From Inia geoffrensis (taxonomy: Eukaryota > Chordata > Mammalia > Artiodactyla > Iniidae): a stretch of DNA of 64,000 nt. The DNA lies in assembly GCA_036417435.1 (NCBI GenBank), contig CM070910.1:17239501-17303500 (forward strand), written 5' to 3'. Below are positions 11,057 through 23,641 of the stretch, piece after piece (positions within the stretch are counted from its first letter, which is position 1; every line of letters begins with the position of its first letter). A program made the position numbers and the translations under genes. The notes under the pieces were generated by a model. It saw only the letters and a list, made by a program, of their open reading frames with translations, made no database searches and had not been told where the DNA came from.

Positions 11057-11102
11057 TGTGTGTGTGTGTGTGTGTGTGTGTGTGCACGCGCACGCACGTG
11101 TG
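11057..11102. repeat. (TG)n microsatellite with CACG end
   Basis: About 14 TG units run into an alternating purine-pyrimidine stretch (cacgcgcacgcacgtg). Such sequence can adopt Z-DNA. Confidence 0.97.
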
Positions 11103-11524
11103 TAAATGTCTTATTAACACAAAGGACTCACTAAGCATTCATGAAATTTTCCTTTGCCTTTTTCAAAAGTGGGAACCAGATTCGATGCATTTGAGTACAA
11201 TGGCTGTGGTAGTGGGTTTTAACTCCCATTCTTAGGAAAAGGTAAATGTCAATGTGTAGCACAGAGAGTTGAGGCTAGAAACTACTGAGGTGCTGAACCA
11301 CTTCAGACAAAACCTGGTGCTTTTTCCAGGTGATTTTCCACCCAATAAGATAGAAGGGCAGTGGAAATTTTCAAGCCATTTTTCTTTTTTGCCCCATGCT
11401 CCTTCTCCATTATGAGTGAGGGCTTGGGATTTGATCAGACAAGCTGAGGTTCACAGCTCCGCACTGACATTTATGAAGTATTATTTAAAACCTGGGGCAT
11501 TAGTGTGTGCAGTCCTTTCTGTGT

Positions 11525-11775
11525 AAGAATAATAAAAATAACAGCAGCCACCATGCATCAAGTACTTAGTTATATTCTAGGCTGGATTCTAGGTAAATGT
11601 TTTACCAAATGCTATTTAATCTTCCTACGTGTTGGTGAGAAAGGACCTATTACCATCATCCCTATTCGAACTTCATCCCAGTGAGAAAGGATCTATCACC
11701 CATCCCTACAGAGCAGTTGGGTAATTTGTCCAGGGCCTTAATAGTAAGGGAAGAACCCAGGATTTGTACAATTCT
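11525..11775 (-). repeat. Probable MIR fragment with local duplication
   Basis: The complement follows MIR order ('catgcatcaagtacttag' through 'gggtaatttgtccagggc' and 'agaacccaggattt'). In the middle a ~50 bp unit beginning 'tgagaaagga' occurs twice (about 11635 and 11681), a small tandem duplication. Confidence 0.55.
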
Positions 11776-13678
11776 GACAGTGAAGAACGTATTCTCAACT
11801 ATTCCTGGATTCTGCCACAGGTCTCCATTTGGTCGCCAACCGTGTGACAGTTTCCTGGCTCTGTGGCCTCATTTGTATTCTTGTCTGCCTTCTCTTGTGG
11901 CCAAAAACACATCTGCAAAGGAATTCATTGGCCACAGAGCTGAATTTCTCTGTGCAAGATCTAAGTGGGCCACTCCAGAAACATGGGAGTGCCCAGCGCT
12001 TGGCGAGCATCCTTCTTCGATGGGGCCAGCCCAGGTGTGGCAGGCATACACACGTCATGCTATTCAGAGAACACATTCCCCTTAGTCTCCCCAGAGTTGT
12101 GGCAAGGGTCCAACTGCAATTCCAAGATTTCCCGTGAAACGTTCAGCTGCCCAAACTAAGCCAATGACTCTCAGGTTTCTCTTGCTCCCAGATGAATCTT
12201 AATGCTCTCCAAGTGTATAAGAAGAGCAAACACTCCCTAAGTTCTGATAAAGGAATAGAACCTTTCCTTTTCCTTCTCTCAGGATAGCTGGCAGGGTTGA
12301 ACTAAGGTAGGGGCCATGTGACAGCCCAGATGGCAAAACACAGTGTTTTGTGACCTGTGGGAAGCCTCTAGCTGATGGCTTCCCCCAGGATTCTAACTCA
12401 CTTTGCCTTTTGGACAGGCTACAGGGTGCATGCAGATTATAGAAAATTTAGAGCCTAGCACTAGTGGCATAAATGACATTTCTCAAACCCCCTCCCCATC
12501 CAGGACTTGCTGGCTCTGGGTCTCCAGCATCTACCTGCCCTTGCCGCCTGGGAGGGAGCAGCTGCGGAGAAGGGCAAGGGTGCCAGGCACAGGGGAAAGC
12601 ACCCATTCACAGCGCTGCCCAGGGTCCAGGTGCAGCAAGTGGAATACCGAGACTTCCCTGAAGCCCTTGCAAGACAATCTGTGCACTTGCATTCCGAAGG
12701 GAAGACAAGCAAACAGTTCAAGGCCACTTCCTCGAACCAGGCATTTATCGACAGAATTGTAACCCCACTGGGTATGTTTCCTAGGCTGCTGACTTGTTGC
12801 AGGCAAGCAGCCACACCTGAGGAGACAAAGGGCAGTTTCTTTGCTTCCCGCTAGTCCAAGGGTGATCTGGTTCTGAGCACATCTGGAGGGTCATTGTCAG
12901 CACCACTGACCACCTATAAGGTTTGGATCATCTCGGATTTGCAAGGTGCTCTGTGGCCACTCTGTAGGGACCTACATCCAGGTTTAGTGAGCCCTTCCAG
13001 ACCATTATAGATCATGGTAGATGTGATTCCCCTCTCTGGGCTCCTGTTGATTTAAGTAGATCTTTTAGAGCCTGGCATAAAGCCCATGATTGATGGAATT
13101 CACATATCATTTGCCTTTGTTGCTCTGCCCTGATTGAGCCACGTCCTCAGTGACTGAGCTCCCGTGAGACTCAACATTTGAGCAGAATGTCCCTCACAGC
13201 TCTCTTCCAGGTGCGGAGCCTTCTAGAGGCTGTGTCTGAGTCATACAGCCCATAGGCCAACACACTCAGAAGTGATGGAAGGCTGAGTATTGCTAATATC
13301 TGTAATAATATCCATGCACCAAAGAAAATCCAGTTTCTGTGGAAGGTTATATTAGTCCATATCCCAGGATGAAGCAGGGTTGGGGCCTGGCGGAGATGGG
13401 TGTCACCCTCTGCCAGTGGTGGGTGACAGGCAAGCTCAGAACTCAGGGCAGGGTGTGGTTTAAAACCTTGAAAAAAAATGAATTGGATAACCATTCACAT
13501 TGGATGGCTTAGTTATATAGCTTCCCGAGGCAGGAAATAAGACTAAACTATGTCTTCCAGCTGCACGATTCTATGAAAAGATCAACACAGAAGACAGTTC
13601 TGTCTTTCTAATCTCAAGTTAACACTTAAAAACACTTCATTAAGTACATTTTACAAAGGTATTTCCTTCCTGCTCCAT
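11776..13678. other. Unique sequence, no gene recognised
   Basis: Moderately GC-rich. Overlapping open frames of 100-119 codons occur on both strands at 12403-12854. Because they overlap in several frames at once and give no recognisable peptide, composition explains them better than coding. Confidence 0.45.
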
Positions 13679-13944
13679 ATTCTTTCTTTCTTTCTTTTCT
13701 TTCTTCCTTCCTTCCTTCCTCCCTCCCTCCCTCCCTCTCTCCCTCTCCCTCTCTCTCCCTTTCTTTCTTTCTTTCTCTCTCCCTCTTTCTTTTCTTTCTT
13801 TCTTTCTTCCTTCCTTCCTTCCTTCCTTTCTTTCTTTTACTTTCTTTCTTTCTTTTTCTTTCTTTCTTCCTTCCTTCCTTCCTCCCTCCCTCCCTCTCTC
13901 CCTCTCTCTCTCTCTCCCTTTCTTTCTCTCTCTCTTTCTTTCTT

Positions 13945-13978
<34 letters not shown>

Positions 13979-14253
13979 TTCTCCCTCTCTCTCTCTCTCT
14001 TTCTTTCTCTCTCTTTCTTTCTTTTTTTTTTTTTTTTTTGCGGTATGCGGGCCTCTCATTGTTGTGGCCTCTCCCGTTGCGGAGCACAGGCTCCGGATGC
14101 ACAGGCTCAGCGGCCACGGCTCACGGGCCCAGCCGCTCCGCGGCATGTGGGATCTTCCCAGACCGGGGCACGAACCTGCATCCCCTGCATCGGCAGGCGG
14201 ACTCTCAACCACTGCGCCACCAGGGAGGCCCTCTCTTTCTTTCTTTCTTTCTT

Positions 14254-14286
<33 letters not shown>

Positions 14287-14610
14287 TTCTTTCTTTCTCT
14301 CTCCCTCTCCCTCTCTCTCTCTCTTTCTTTCTTTCTCTCTCTCTCCCTCTCCTTCTCTCTCTCTCTCTCTTTCTTTCTTTCTCTCTCCCTCTCCCTCTCT
14401 CTCTCTCTCTCTTTCTTTCTTTCTCTCTCCCTCTCCCTCTCCCTCTCTCCCTCTCTCTCTCTCTTTCTTCCTTCCTTCCTTTCTTTCTTTCTCTCTCTCT
14501 CTTTCTTTCTTTCTCTCTCCCTCTCCCTCTCTCTCTCTCTTTCTTTCTTTCTCTCTCTCTCCCTCTCCTTCTCTCTCTCTCTCTCTTTCTTTCTTTCTCT
14601 CTCCCTCTCC

Positions 14611-14648
<38 letters not shown>

Positions 14649-14941
14649 CTCTTTCTTTCTTTCTCTCTCCCTCTCCCTCTCCCTCTCTCCCTCTCTCTCT
14701 CTCTTTCTTCCTTCCTTCCTTTCTTTCTTTCTCTCTCTCTCTTTCTTTCTTTCTCTCTCCCTTTCCCTCTCCCTCTCCCTCTCTCTCTCTCTCCCTTCCT
14801 TCCTTCCTTCCTTCCTTCCTTCCTTCCTTCCTTCCTTCCTTCCTTCCTTCCTTCCTTCCCTTCCTTCCTTCCTTCCTCCCTCCCTCCCTCCCTCCCTCCC
14901 TCCCTCCCTCCCTCCTTTCTTTCTTTCTTTCTTTCTTTCTT
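13679..14941. repeat. 1.26 kb polypyrimidine (CTTT/CCTT/CTCT)n tract
   Basis: The plus strand is almost purely C/T, apart from the embedded CHR-2 SINE at 14023-14231. It mixes (ctttc)n, (ccttc)n, (ccctct)n and (ct)n blocks and ends in long (cttc)n and (ccct)n runs at 14790-14915. From about 14285 a block of 216-240 bp is repeated once, with matching order of sub-blocks. The long open frames here (about 300 codons of Ser/Leu/Phe/Pro, or Lys/Arg/Glu on the other strand) are artefacts of this composition. Confidence 0.98.
14023..14231 (-). mobile_element. CHR-2 SINE inside the polypyrimidine tract
   Basis: Poly(T) at 14022-14039, short CHR-2 body, and 5' end at 'ccaccagggaggccc'. The target duplication cannot be read because both flanks are CTTT repeats. 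The SINE's own T-run may have seeded or extended the tract. Confidence 0.95.
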
Positions 14942-15783
14942 TTGCCTGATCTCGCTACCAGTGTTAAAGATGCCAGCTGCTCTTTTTCAGGAGAAACTTA
15001 ACTAAATTCTTTTAAACCTTACTATCTATTTTTCTTCGTTCTAAACTTTTCTTCTTTGCTGTGTCTGGATTTTTCCTCCAGGAGACCAGCAATAACAAAG
15101 ATAACAATAACTATCTTATGCCCCAAGCTGTGGCTTTCTTAACCTCAGCCCTTATTTCTGGCTTTCATTTGATTTCAAAGAGCATTTCACTACTTAATAG
15201 ATCAGTCACATCTTGCCTGTCCCTCCATCTCTCTTGGTTTTCTCCTGAGAGCTGGCTTTGCTTAGCATTCATGGAGAAAGCTTAGTCTGCCTCATCAGAT
15301 GGGTGAATGGCTCTCACAATTTGGAGGCACTGAGGATGGACAGATGGGAGGAAGTAATTTCCGTTACTCACATTAGATTGAACCACATGAAACTGCCAAT
15401 ACTGGACCATTTTTTGACCTATAAACATAACTTCATAAGTTTAAACTAATATAGGAGTTTTGGGCTCATATTTATGCAGTGAATCAGTTTTCCTATAAAT
15501 TCTATTCAGCCAGAGAGAATCAGATGGTCTTGCTCACTGAAGTCTCCCTTCATGCTGAATTCCACGTTTTTCTGAAGATGATAATAGCTAGCATTTATTG
15601 GACAGTCCTGCATCTTCTCATGTGATCCTTACATCAATTCAGTGAGGTAGGATATATGACTCCCATTTTACAGATCTGAACACTGAGGCTCAGGCTGAGT
15701 GAAGGCAGGTCCGCCTCACTCTACCCCCATGCACTTTTCCCTCTACCACACAGCCTCATCTTTGCATTAACCTCTCTTCTTTT
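14942..15783. other. Unique sequence with a MIR remnant
   Basis: There is no gene signal. A MIR remnant in reverse orientation lies at about 15590-15715 ('cccattttacagatctgaac', 'actgaggctcaggctgag'). Confidence 0.5.
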
Positions 15784-15891
15784 TTTGGCCGTGCCTCACA
15801 GCTTGCGGGATTTCAGTTCCCTGACCAGGGATTGAACCCAGGCCCGGCAGTGAAAGCACCGAGTCCTAACCACAGGACCACCAGAATTCCC
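15784..15891 (-). mobile_element. CHR-1 SINE
   Basis: A T-run leads into a CHR-1 body. The flanks aacctctcttcttttt and aacctctcaccttttt are a diverged target duplication. Confidence 0.92.
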
Positions 15892-15892
15892 C

Positions 15893-18800
15893 AACCTCTC
15901 ACCTTTTTAAAGCTCTTCCTGATATTATTCCTTTTGAAGTGATTTTGCCTAAAACAAATACGGGCAAGTTTTCCACCACCTGATTTTCATTGGGCTGTAA
16001 TTGTTCAAGATATGATGGTGACACCTCCCTGTTGATGAGGAAACTGTAGGAACAGTGCCACTTATTTACCAATCTCCGGTCCCTCATTTCCTCAAGTATT
16101 GATAGAAATACTTTGGCATTATAATTTTTTGAAGTTGTTGGCAGATGACCGATTTGTATGTGTTACAAACAAACTGGGAACCCAGAGCATGAATGTATCA
16201 TGTTTATAGATGCCATCAAATAAAATCTAAGAAACTAAATTAATCTGACACATACTTAATGAAGTACATAATCATTATTATGTTTCATGGTAATTAGGCA
16301 CAAATGGGATGCGTTCCACGTAAATAATTGTACTTGGTTTGACTGTGCATAGATTTTTAGGTTTTTATTTTCTGATCACATTTAGTTTTGTAAGATCTAT
16401 AAAGGGTGTCAGTGTGAACCTGTGTACCCAGATTCCATGTGTCATCACCACCACCACCACCATCATCATCAGGTGCGCTGACCAGTAGAGGTGTGGGTCT
16501 TGCACCCCTTCCCTCAATAGTTAGGATTTCCTTGTCCCCTCCTTCCCCAACCCTAGCCTAGGATAATTGCTTCTTGGGCTGTAGGAATGCCCCTTGTACC
16601 TCTCCTCCTGCTGTGCTTCTCCCAGACTCACATTCCTTCAGCAGCTGCTAGAGCTGTACTTTTCTGTCTCCTTGGATGTCCTGGATGCTGAAGGCTTGAA
16701 GCGACTAATCTCTGGGCTTCACTGTTGTGGATGAGAGTGAGGCTGGGTTTAATGTGAAAGAGGATGAGACAGACGCAAGAAGGGGAAAGAAAGTTTTAGG
16801 CCTGGGCTGCTTACTGAGTGTGGGACTTCCATGTTGCCAGTGACCCTATTCATATTGGTTGAAACCAAGGGGAATTTATTGGATCCCATAACTGAAATAT
16901 CAGGGGTAGATTCCAGTGCTGAGGAATATCTTTAGGGATCTGTGTTTCTCTTTCCCTAAGCTTTGCTTTTCTCTGTGTTGATTTAATCTTAGGCAGGCAT
17001 ATCTTCATGGTGGGAAGATGGCCACCAGCAGCTCCAGGCTTAAATCAACCATCTCAGAAACAGGAGGAAAAAAGGCACCTCTTTTTTCAGTAGTTCCAGC
17101 AAAATTCCTGAGATCAACTATGATTTGCCTGGCCCTTACCTGAGCTAAGCAGAGTGGCCGTAGGCATGTGATGCTCTCGTGAATGGCCAGCCCTCCCTCA
17201 CAGGAGAAACTTTAGATCTGGAGGTGGATTCAGTCCCACCAGACCACGTAGACAGATTGTGGGCAATAGTGGGCTGCAAAGGAAAATTGGATGCTGTTAT
17301 CAGAAAAGGGATTACAGAGTTGGGCAGATTATAGAAATTACAGATGTCCACTCTAGCTGGTGAAACAGAGGGCAGAGAGAGCACAGGTAAAATGGCCTCT
17401 GAGCCCCCATATCTCAGAGAGTTGGCTCAGAGAAGAGGAAGTATGAGGATTAAGGTAAATAGAAGAAATGGGAGCAGATATGATCTCAGTGACCTCTTCT
17501 ACCTATTAAGTAGGTCTTTCAAGACCTTAAAGTGAACAAAAGTTTTACTTTTCTGTCCTTTAAAACATCTCCCTCCACTGCATGCTCTTATTTGAAATGT
17601 CTTTAATCATGGACAGCCCTTTATTCTAAAAACAGGGAAAACAGATTTAAGCGCAAATGCCCTGGGAAAGGCAATACAGAGGTATGAATGTGTTGCAGCC
17701 AAGGTAGAAATGAAAATATCTTATCATGTCTTGCTTTGATAAGGAAAGAGAATTAAAAAGAACAGGGAAAGAAATGCCATTAGAAGAGAAAAGAAAGAAG
17801 AATCGTAGATGATGAAAGAGAGAAGACAGTTAAAACTCACTTCCCAAATTTGTCAATGTCAACTCAGTTGATCCAACACAAGTAGTGGCCACAAGACTGA
17901 CCTTAGTGGAAATCCTATAATAGCATGTTTTTACTATTGATCTCTTTGCTTTTAAAGCTTCTTACTTTATTGAATGAGAATGGAACTTTCCAAATTTAGT
18001 GTTTGCTCTTAGTTGGGAAGGCTCTATAGCCTGGACAATCTTGGCCCAGTTAGGTCATAATTCAAACTAGTGAGAAGAATGCAAGATAAAACATGTCACA
18101 GGAGAAATTCATTGGCGCTCAGCCATACCCAGAGCCTTGGCATGCCTTAATAAAGTTCAGCCTTTCTCCCCCTTCTCTGATACAATCTGCGGTTTGCTAA
18201 ACAGGACTTAAACAAACTTGAACTTTATTCCAGAAAAGTAAAGAGAAAGCTTTGATACCCTTGAAGGCCCTTACATTTCAGAAATTCAGGTTTATTCCAT
18301 ATTTAAAAGACACTGAAAAATGGTACACTGTGTTCCCCTCAGTGTGACACCATCTTAATTGTACTTTCAGTGAACGAATGAGTGTTTGGGAGGCTGATCC
18401 TCCCAGTGACCTGGCTCCCAGACCTGACCATGTGGGTTAGACCATTACTTTAAGATATTCTGAAGATTTCCCAGTAGGGGTTAGTAATGTGAGGACCACA
18501 GTCCACAGTAATGTGACACCACAGTGCAGGCGTTTTTATGATATTCACTTTTGCACGTGAGAAATATTTCAAAGAACTTCAGCATGGACCAAGTGATATT
18601 CTAAAAGCACCAATAAAGAGAATCAACACTACAAAATGTTGTCCTAATTATCCTGGGCTTTTATCAAAAATACTAATATTCTGGTCAAGTAGAATGACAG
18701 GAAAATGTCAGGAATGGTAGGCGGTAGGATTGTGTAAAGAAAAAGGTAGTGTGGAAGACAAGATGCCTTTTCATCTCTTTGGTACAACATATTGAAATCT

Positions 18801-19953
18801 ATAATAATAATTTTAAATTTAATTCCCAATTCTTAACTGGGAGAGAGAAGGGAAATTCTTACCACATATCTGGGCATCAAAGACAAAAAGCTAAGGGTGT
18901 TGGTTGTAATCATAGATAAAAATGAACATGCACTGAAACTTAGACTTTCCTCACAGAATTCATGATTATTATTTGCATTCACAGTTGCTATACAACACAC
19001 GTATGCAGGCAGGATAGAAATCAAATCACCCTCTGGTTATATATTAAAGGAAGTAGCATCTCCAACTCCTATTTCCCCATGTACAATACTCATTACGCTC
19101 GTTTCTAGGTTCCTATTTTCAGTTGTTCTCCAAATCCAGCGGTTTTATCAGTAACAATTATCTATGTCTCTGAGGCTAATCAGCTTAAAAAGAAACATTT
19201 GCCTGAAAGCCTTCTCTTTAAGTTTACTCTGGACAATGGCAAAGGCTACCACTGGCTACTGTGAGGACCTCCCTGGGGGCCCCATCCAGACAGAGGCATC
19301 AGATAGGCCTGGAGACAGACTCCTGTGGAGGGGGGCCCCTCCCTCTAACCCCTCAAATCAACAGGAAAGGAAAACAGCAACAAAAATGAGGTTAAGGGCT
19401 CTAAGCCTCAGACTGTGAGGCGTTTGAAATCAGGTAGGATTGGGTAGGATCACACCTTTACACACGGATGGACGGATGGCCGTGTTTGCACAACGTTAGT
19501 CATCCATCATAGGGCTGCCCTGCCACTTACTCCGCCTTCTCCGTGGGTCAACACCAGCGGTTCCCTCCCTCCTCCTTCCCTGCCTGCTATTAGCTCAAAG
19601 TATAAAATGCTTCTCAAATTATGGATTATGTCAGGTGAGCTGACATAATTAACCCAAATAATCCACTGAAACTGACCTAGTATCTGTTTGTTTTGCACAG
19701 TAAAATGGAAAAGTTGCACACTGTGGGAGATTGGGCCATTTCCAGTTAATTGCCTCTCTGCTACCCTAAAGGCTGGAAGGTGAAATCTCTGAGAAATTTC
19801 TCTAGTCTTTGTTAGGTAGCCAGGCTTGGATGTAAATGATTTGGGCAACATGTATGTTGGCATTTAGAAGCATAGACTCTGGGGCCAGGTGCTGAGAACC
19901 AGGTGAGAAATCATAATCTGATTGCTACCAGGACATTTTTCTGATGGTTCGAC

Positions 19954-19955
<2 letters not shown>
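15893..19955. other. Unique sequence, no gene seen
   Basis: Apart from a short (CAC/CAT)n at 16444-16471, this 4 kb holds no repeat I recognise and no convincing exon. It is one of the two longest repeat-free stretches in the window. Confidence 0.5.
16444..16471. repeat. (CAC)n(CAT)n microsatellite
   Basis: Five to six CAC units are followed by CAT units. Confidence 0.9.
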
Positions 19956-20029
<74 letters not shown>

Positions 20030-20041
20030 TGTGTGTGTGTG
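19956..20041. repeat. (TG)n microsatellite, ~86 bp
   Basis: About 42 TG units with one 'ggtg' interruption near 20022. It is probably highly length-polymorphic. Confidence 0.98.
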
Positions 20042-20988
20042 TTTATCCTGTGTATGTCTGTGTCGGCTCTAGGATTGGCGTGGAATTTGCCGAGAGGTAG
20101 GAAATTATAGAACTAAACTATCATTCTTGAGGTTGGGGAAAGGTGCATGAGGCACACACCCGTGGCAGATAAGAAATAAAGCGGTGGGGGGATTTTTCTA
20201 AGCTGGGAGGTTGTTCTTGTTTCATGTGAAGATCAATATGTAGTTCAATCCTTTCCCCTGGTTTTTGTATTTTTAATTATACTGAGTTTTAAATAGTCAA
20301 TTTAAAGACACCTGTGTGTTGTTTCTTTTTACATCTCTAACCTAGGAGACTGTGTTTCTGGGACTGGGACAGGCTCGAGCATGACTCCCATGATCCTCTG
20401 CTGCAGGGATGCTCATCTCACAGGCACATCCCAGGGCTGCCCTGTCACTTCCTCAGCTTTCTCAAAGTGATTGAAAAGCACACTTGACACACGTGCCCTC
20501 TTCAGAGATCAAGTTATAATTAAATCCAGGAAAACTCTCTTGACAGCTGGAGCCCAGGTTTTGCGTTTGGTATTTGTTCTTGCAAAAGCCCACAGCTATA
20601 GCTGATGTGTCGCTGCCACATGCCCGGTGTGGGTGACCCTGGAATGTTTGTTCTGCCTACAGTCTATTTTGCTTGGTGAAAACGAAAGCCCACTAGTAAA
20701 GTAAATTTGCTTTGAATACAGATTTAATCATTTTCTCACAACACTGAAGCTCTCCGTGTTCCAGACAGGACAAAAGGTTAGTTTGAGATTGTGCCAACAA
20801 ACAAGAAACCATAACTAAGTAGTTGAGAATAGGTAAACACAAATGGCTGGGGAGAGGGGGAAGTGTCTGGTGGGATGCCAGTGTGGAGCCCAGATTTAAC
20901 AGCTTCATCAAAGGGAATGTGTTAAATGCTCATTAACTGAATTTACAAATGATCCCCAACTGGGGGGTGTTGCAAACAACAGAGGAAT

Positions 20989-21026
<38 letters not shown>

Positions 21027-22550
21027 TAATTACATGCACACATGCATACAAAGCAGGAAATGAAGGAGCATTCTGCTTGGAAAATAAATCCAAGATAAAA
21101 TAGTTTTAACTATAGACATTCAAAGAAAGCATTAACATAGACTTCATACAGAATTAAGGGAACAACTTGTCAATAGTAAGCTGCTGTCTCTGGTGAAGGG
21201 TATTGGGCCACTGCCAAGGGTAGGAGGGGAGACCGCGCCCATGGTGGCAGGGGGCGTGCACATCCCCAAAGGAGCCTGGAAAAGATCTGAAACACACTCA
21301 GAAGGAAAGCAGGGGCCACTGGACACCAACGGAGGCAGAGTAGAACACTTGATGGTAACAGGCCACCAGATTCTAAATATTTGTTCCTGAAATCCCTAAG
21401 TTTCTAGGGCTTCAGGAGCCATTGACCCAGGCCACACTGTGGGTCTTGGTGGCGGAGGAAGGGCCACAGTGGATCACACTGGCACCCCACCATCACCCTA
21501 CAGATGCTTAAGAAGCCATTAGGAACAGACTTCGTAGGGTGTTGATTTGAGTGTTGCAGAGGCATCTTGAGGGAAAAAAAGTGCATTCTAGATCTTCAAC
21601 CGCATCCTGATGGCATCAGAGACTCAGAGTGAGAATAGCACCTCTACTCGCGCCCCAGCCCTGAAATCTGACCCTCTAGACTTCCCCTGCTGACTCCTGG
21701 GGCAGCACGTGGAGGGAAGGCAGGGTGGGTCAGCAGACTGGCCGACGGGGCACCTGGGCTGCAGTTCTGCTTCTGCTGCTAAATATTTGTGTGACTGGGG
21801 GCACGTCTCTGGACCTCTCTCTCTGGGTCTTAGTTTCCTAATAAGATCAGATTTTCTTACTGGAGAATCCATGAATTAGCTTCAGGGAGATCTCAACTCC
21901 CTTGTTTGTCAACATTTTATGTGAATGTGCATATGTGCTTTTTTAAAGAGAAAGAACACATCCTTCAGGAAAGAATCATATTTTAAAAGATGTTCATGAT
22001 GTAAGAAAGTTAACAACCACTGACTATCACTGGATTATTCCTAAATTTAGCTGGCACTAAACTTCAATCCTTACCCCATACAATCCCTTCCACCTCTAAC
22101 CCATATAAACAACCAGAGGTTCGGGTAACAGAGCAAGAACCTGAGGCACCTGCCTATCATAGGTCACCAAACCTATAATCCAGACATCTTAGGTGTGTTT
22201 GGACTGAAAACCATTGGAGCCTCTTGGCTCAATTGGTTAGAACATAGGAAAAGTAAGTTCAGGGTTGCAGGTGTGATTCATGCTTAGACCATTTCTTCAC
22301 TTGAAAAGCAGAGAAAGGGGGAAATACTTCTACCAGAATTACCATAGGAAACCCTGCTCAGGCATCTTGGAACTTAAGGAAAATAGTGGAAAAGAGAAAA
22401 ATATATAGCGTCTCATGGCTTTTTGAAAAACAAATGTAATGTCATACCATGTCCTCAGCCAAACCTTGTCAAGGGTCCTCTGGCTTCCACCCTGTGAAAT
22501 GGCTTTTCTTGGGCCCGCAAACACCCAGAGGCCACAATGTAAAGTAATAC
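20042..22550. other. Unique sequence, no gene seen
   Basis: No SINE or LINE was recognised. A (CA)n microsatellite lies at 20990-21022. Short open frames of 60-80 codons are not convincing. Confidence 0.45.
20990..21022. repeat. (CA)n microsatellite
   Basis: About 16 CA units. Confidence 0.97.
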
Positions 22551-22557
22551 AAACATG

Positions 22558-22730
22558 GTAGGGTGCTAGGTGCTTATCTCATTTAGCCCATGTCACAACT
22601 GTAGCAGGTGGATAGTGTTAGCTTCATCCTCATTTCCCAGGTAAAAAAGGGGACTTTGGAAATGGGGAGGCAACTTTTCGAAGGCCACAGATGGCAGGTG
22701 TTGGAGGCTGGATTCAAATGCAGGCGGTCC
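22558..22730 (-). repeat. MIR SINE fragment
   Basis: The complement follows MIR: 'gtgcttatctcatttagccc', then 'catcctcatttcccaggt', then 'ggattcaaatgcaggcgg'. Confidence 0.75.
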
Positions 22731-23062
22731 CACTTCAGACCTTACCTACTGGTTCAACAATTGTGTGGGATTCCCATGAGGGCGTGAGGGGAGAGGTGAG
22801 AAGGGCTGGAGTGGGAGAGAAGGAGATGGCATCACGTATGTTCAGGTGCGCGTACGTTCTTGCTTCTGTGGGCACTCCATAAGTACAGTATGGATTGGGT
22901 ACAAAGCTGCTTGAATTTTACCTCCTAACTACTTTCCTCAGACAATTACTCCAGCATATTATGTTTCAAGGCCAAACAAGTCAATCTCTCCCTCTCCCTC
23001 CCTGTGTCCTTACCCCCTCTCTTATCCTCTCTTATTCTCTAACCAAAAGACCCTATATTCTT

Positions 23063-23251
23063 TTTTTTTTTTTTTAAAAACACCTTTTATTTCTATATCT
23101 GTAAAAGATGCTAAGTGACCTGAGTTCTTTTTGTTTGTTTGGCCTCACCATATGGCTTGCAGCATCTTAGTTTCCTGACCAGGGATTGAACCCATGCCCC
23201 TCTGCAGTGGAAGCGTGGAGTCCTAACTGCTGGACTGCCAGGGAATTCCTC
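23063..23251 (-). mobile_element. CHR-1 SINE with 3' transduced sequence
   Basis: A perfect 13 bp target duplication (accctatattctt at 23050-23062 and 23252-23264) encloses more than a SINE. Reading the minus strand, the CHR-1 body (about 23250-23140) ends in a short 'aaacaaacaaaaa' tail. About 50 bp of non-SINE sequence follow. These contain AATAAA and end in TTTTT, and a pure poly(A) of 15 comes next. The extra segment lies inside the duplication, so it moved together with the SINE. Confidence 0.9.
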
Positions 23252-23291
23252 ACCCTATATTCTTGAAGTTCTGTTGCTTAAAAAGTCTGTG

Positions 23292-23641
23292 GGGGACTTC
23301 CCTGGTGGCACAGTGGTTAAGAATCTGCCTGCCAATGCAAAGGACAGGGGTTCGAGCCCTGGTCCGGGAAGATCCCACATGCCGCGGAGCAACTAAGCCC
23401 GTGCACTACAACTACTGAGCCTGCACTCTAGAGACCGCAAGCCACAACTACTGAGCCTGGGTGCCACAGCTACTGAAGCCCACGCGTCTAGAGCCCGTGC
23501 TCTGCAACAAGAGAAGCCACCACAATGAGAATTCCGCGTGCTGCAATTTGGAGTAGCCCCCGCTCACCGCAACTAGAGAAAGCCGGTGCGCGGCAACGAA
23601 GATCCAACGCAGCCAAAAATAAATAAATAAATTTATTTTTA
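23292..23641 (+). mobile_element. Long CHR-2-like SINE
   Basis: It starts at 'gacttccctggtggcac' and has the repeated 'ccacaactactgagcc' body and an (aaat)n tail. The flanks aaaaagtctgtg and aaaaattctgtg are a near-perfect duplication. Confidence 0.94.

Noticed and set aside
12403..12854. Cluster of 90-119 codon open frames
   Set aside because: Open in several frames on both strands, typical of local GC content; no peptide recognised.
14038..15005. Open frames of 303-318 codons rich in Ser, Leu, Phe and Pro (and Lys/Arg/Glu frames on the minus strand)
   Set aside because: They are read-through of a CTTT/CCCT simple repeat plus an antisense CHR-2; three frames are open at once.
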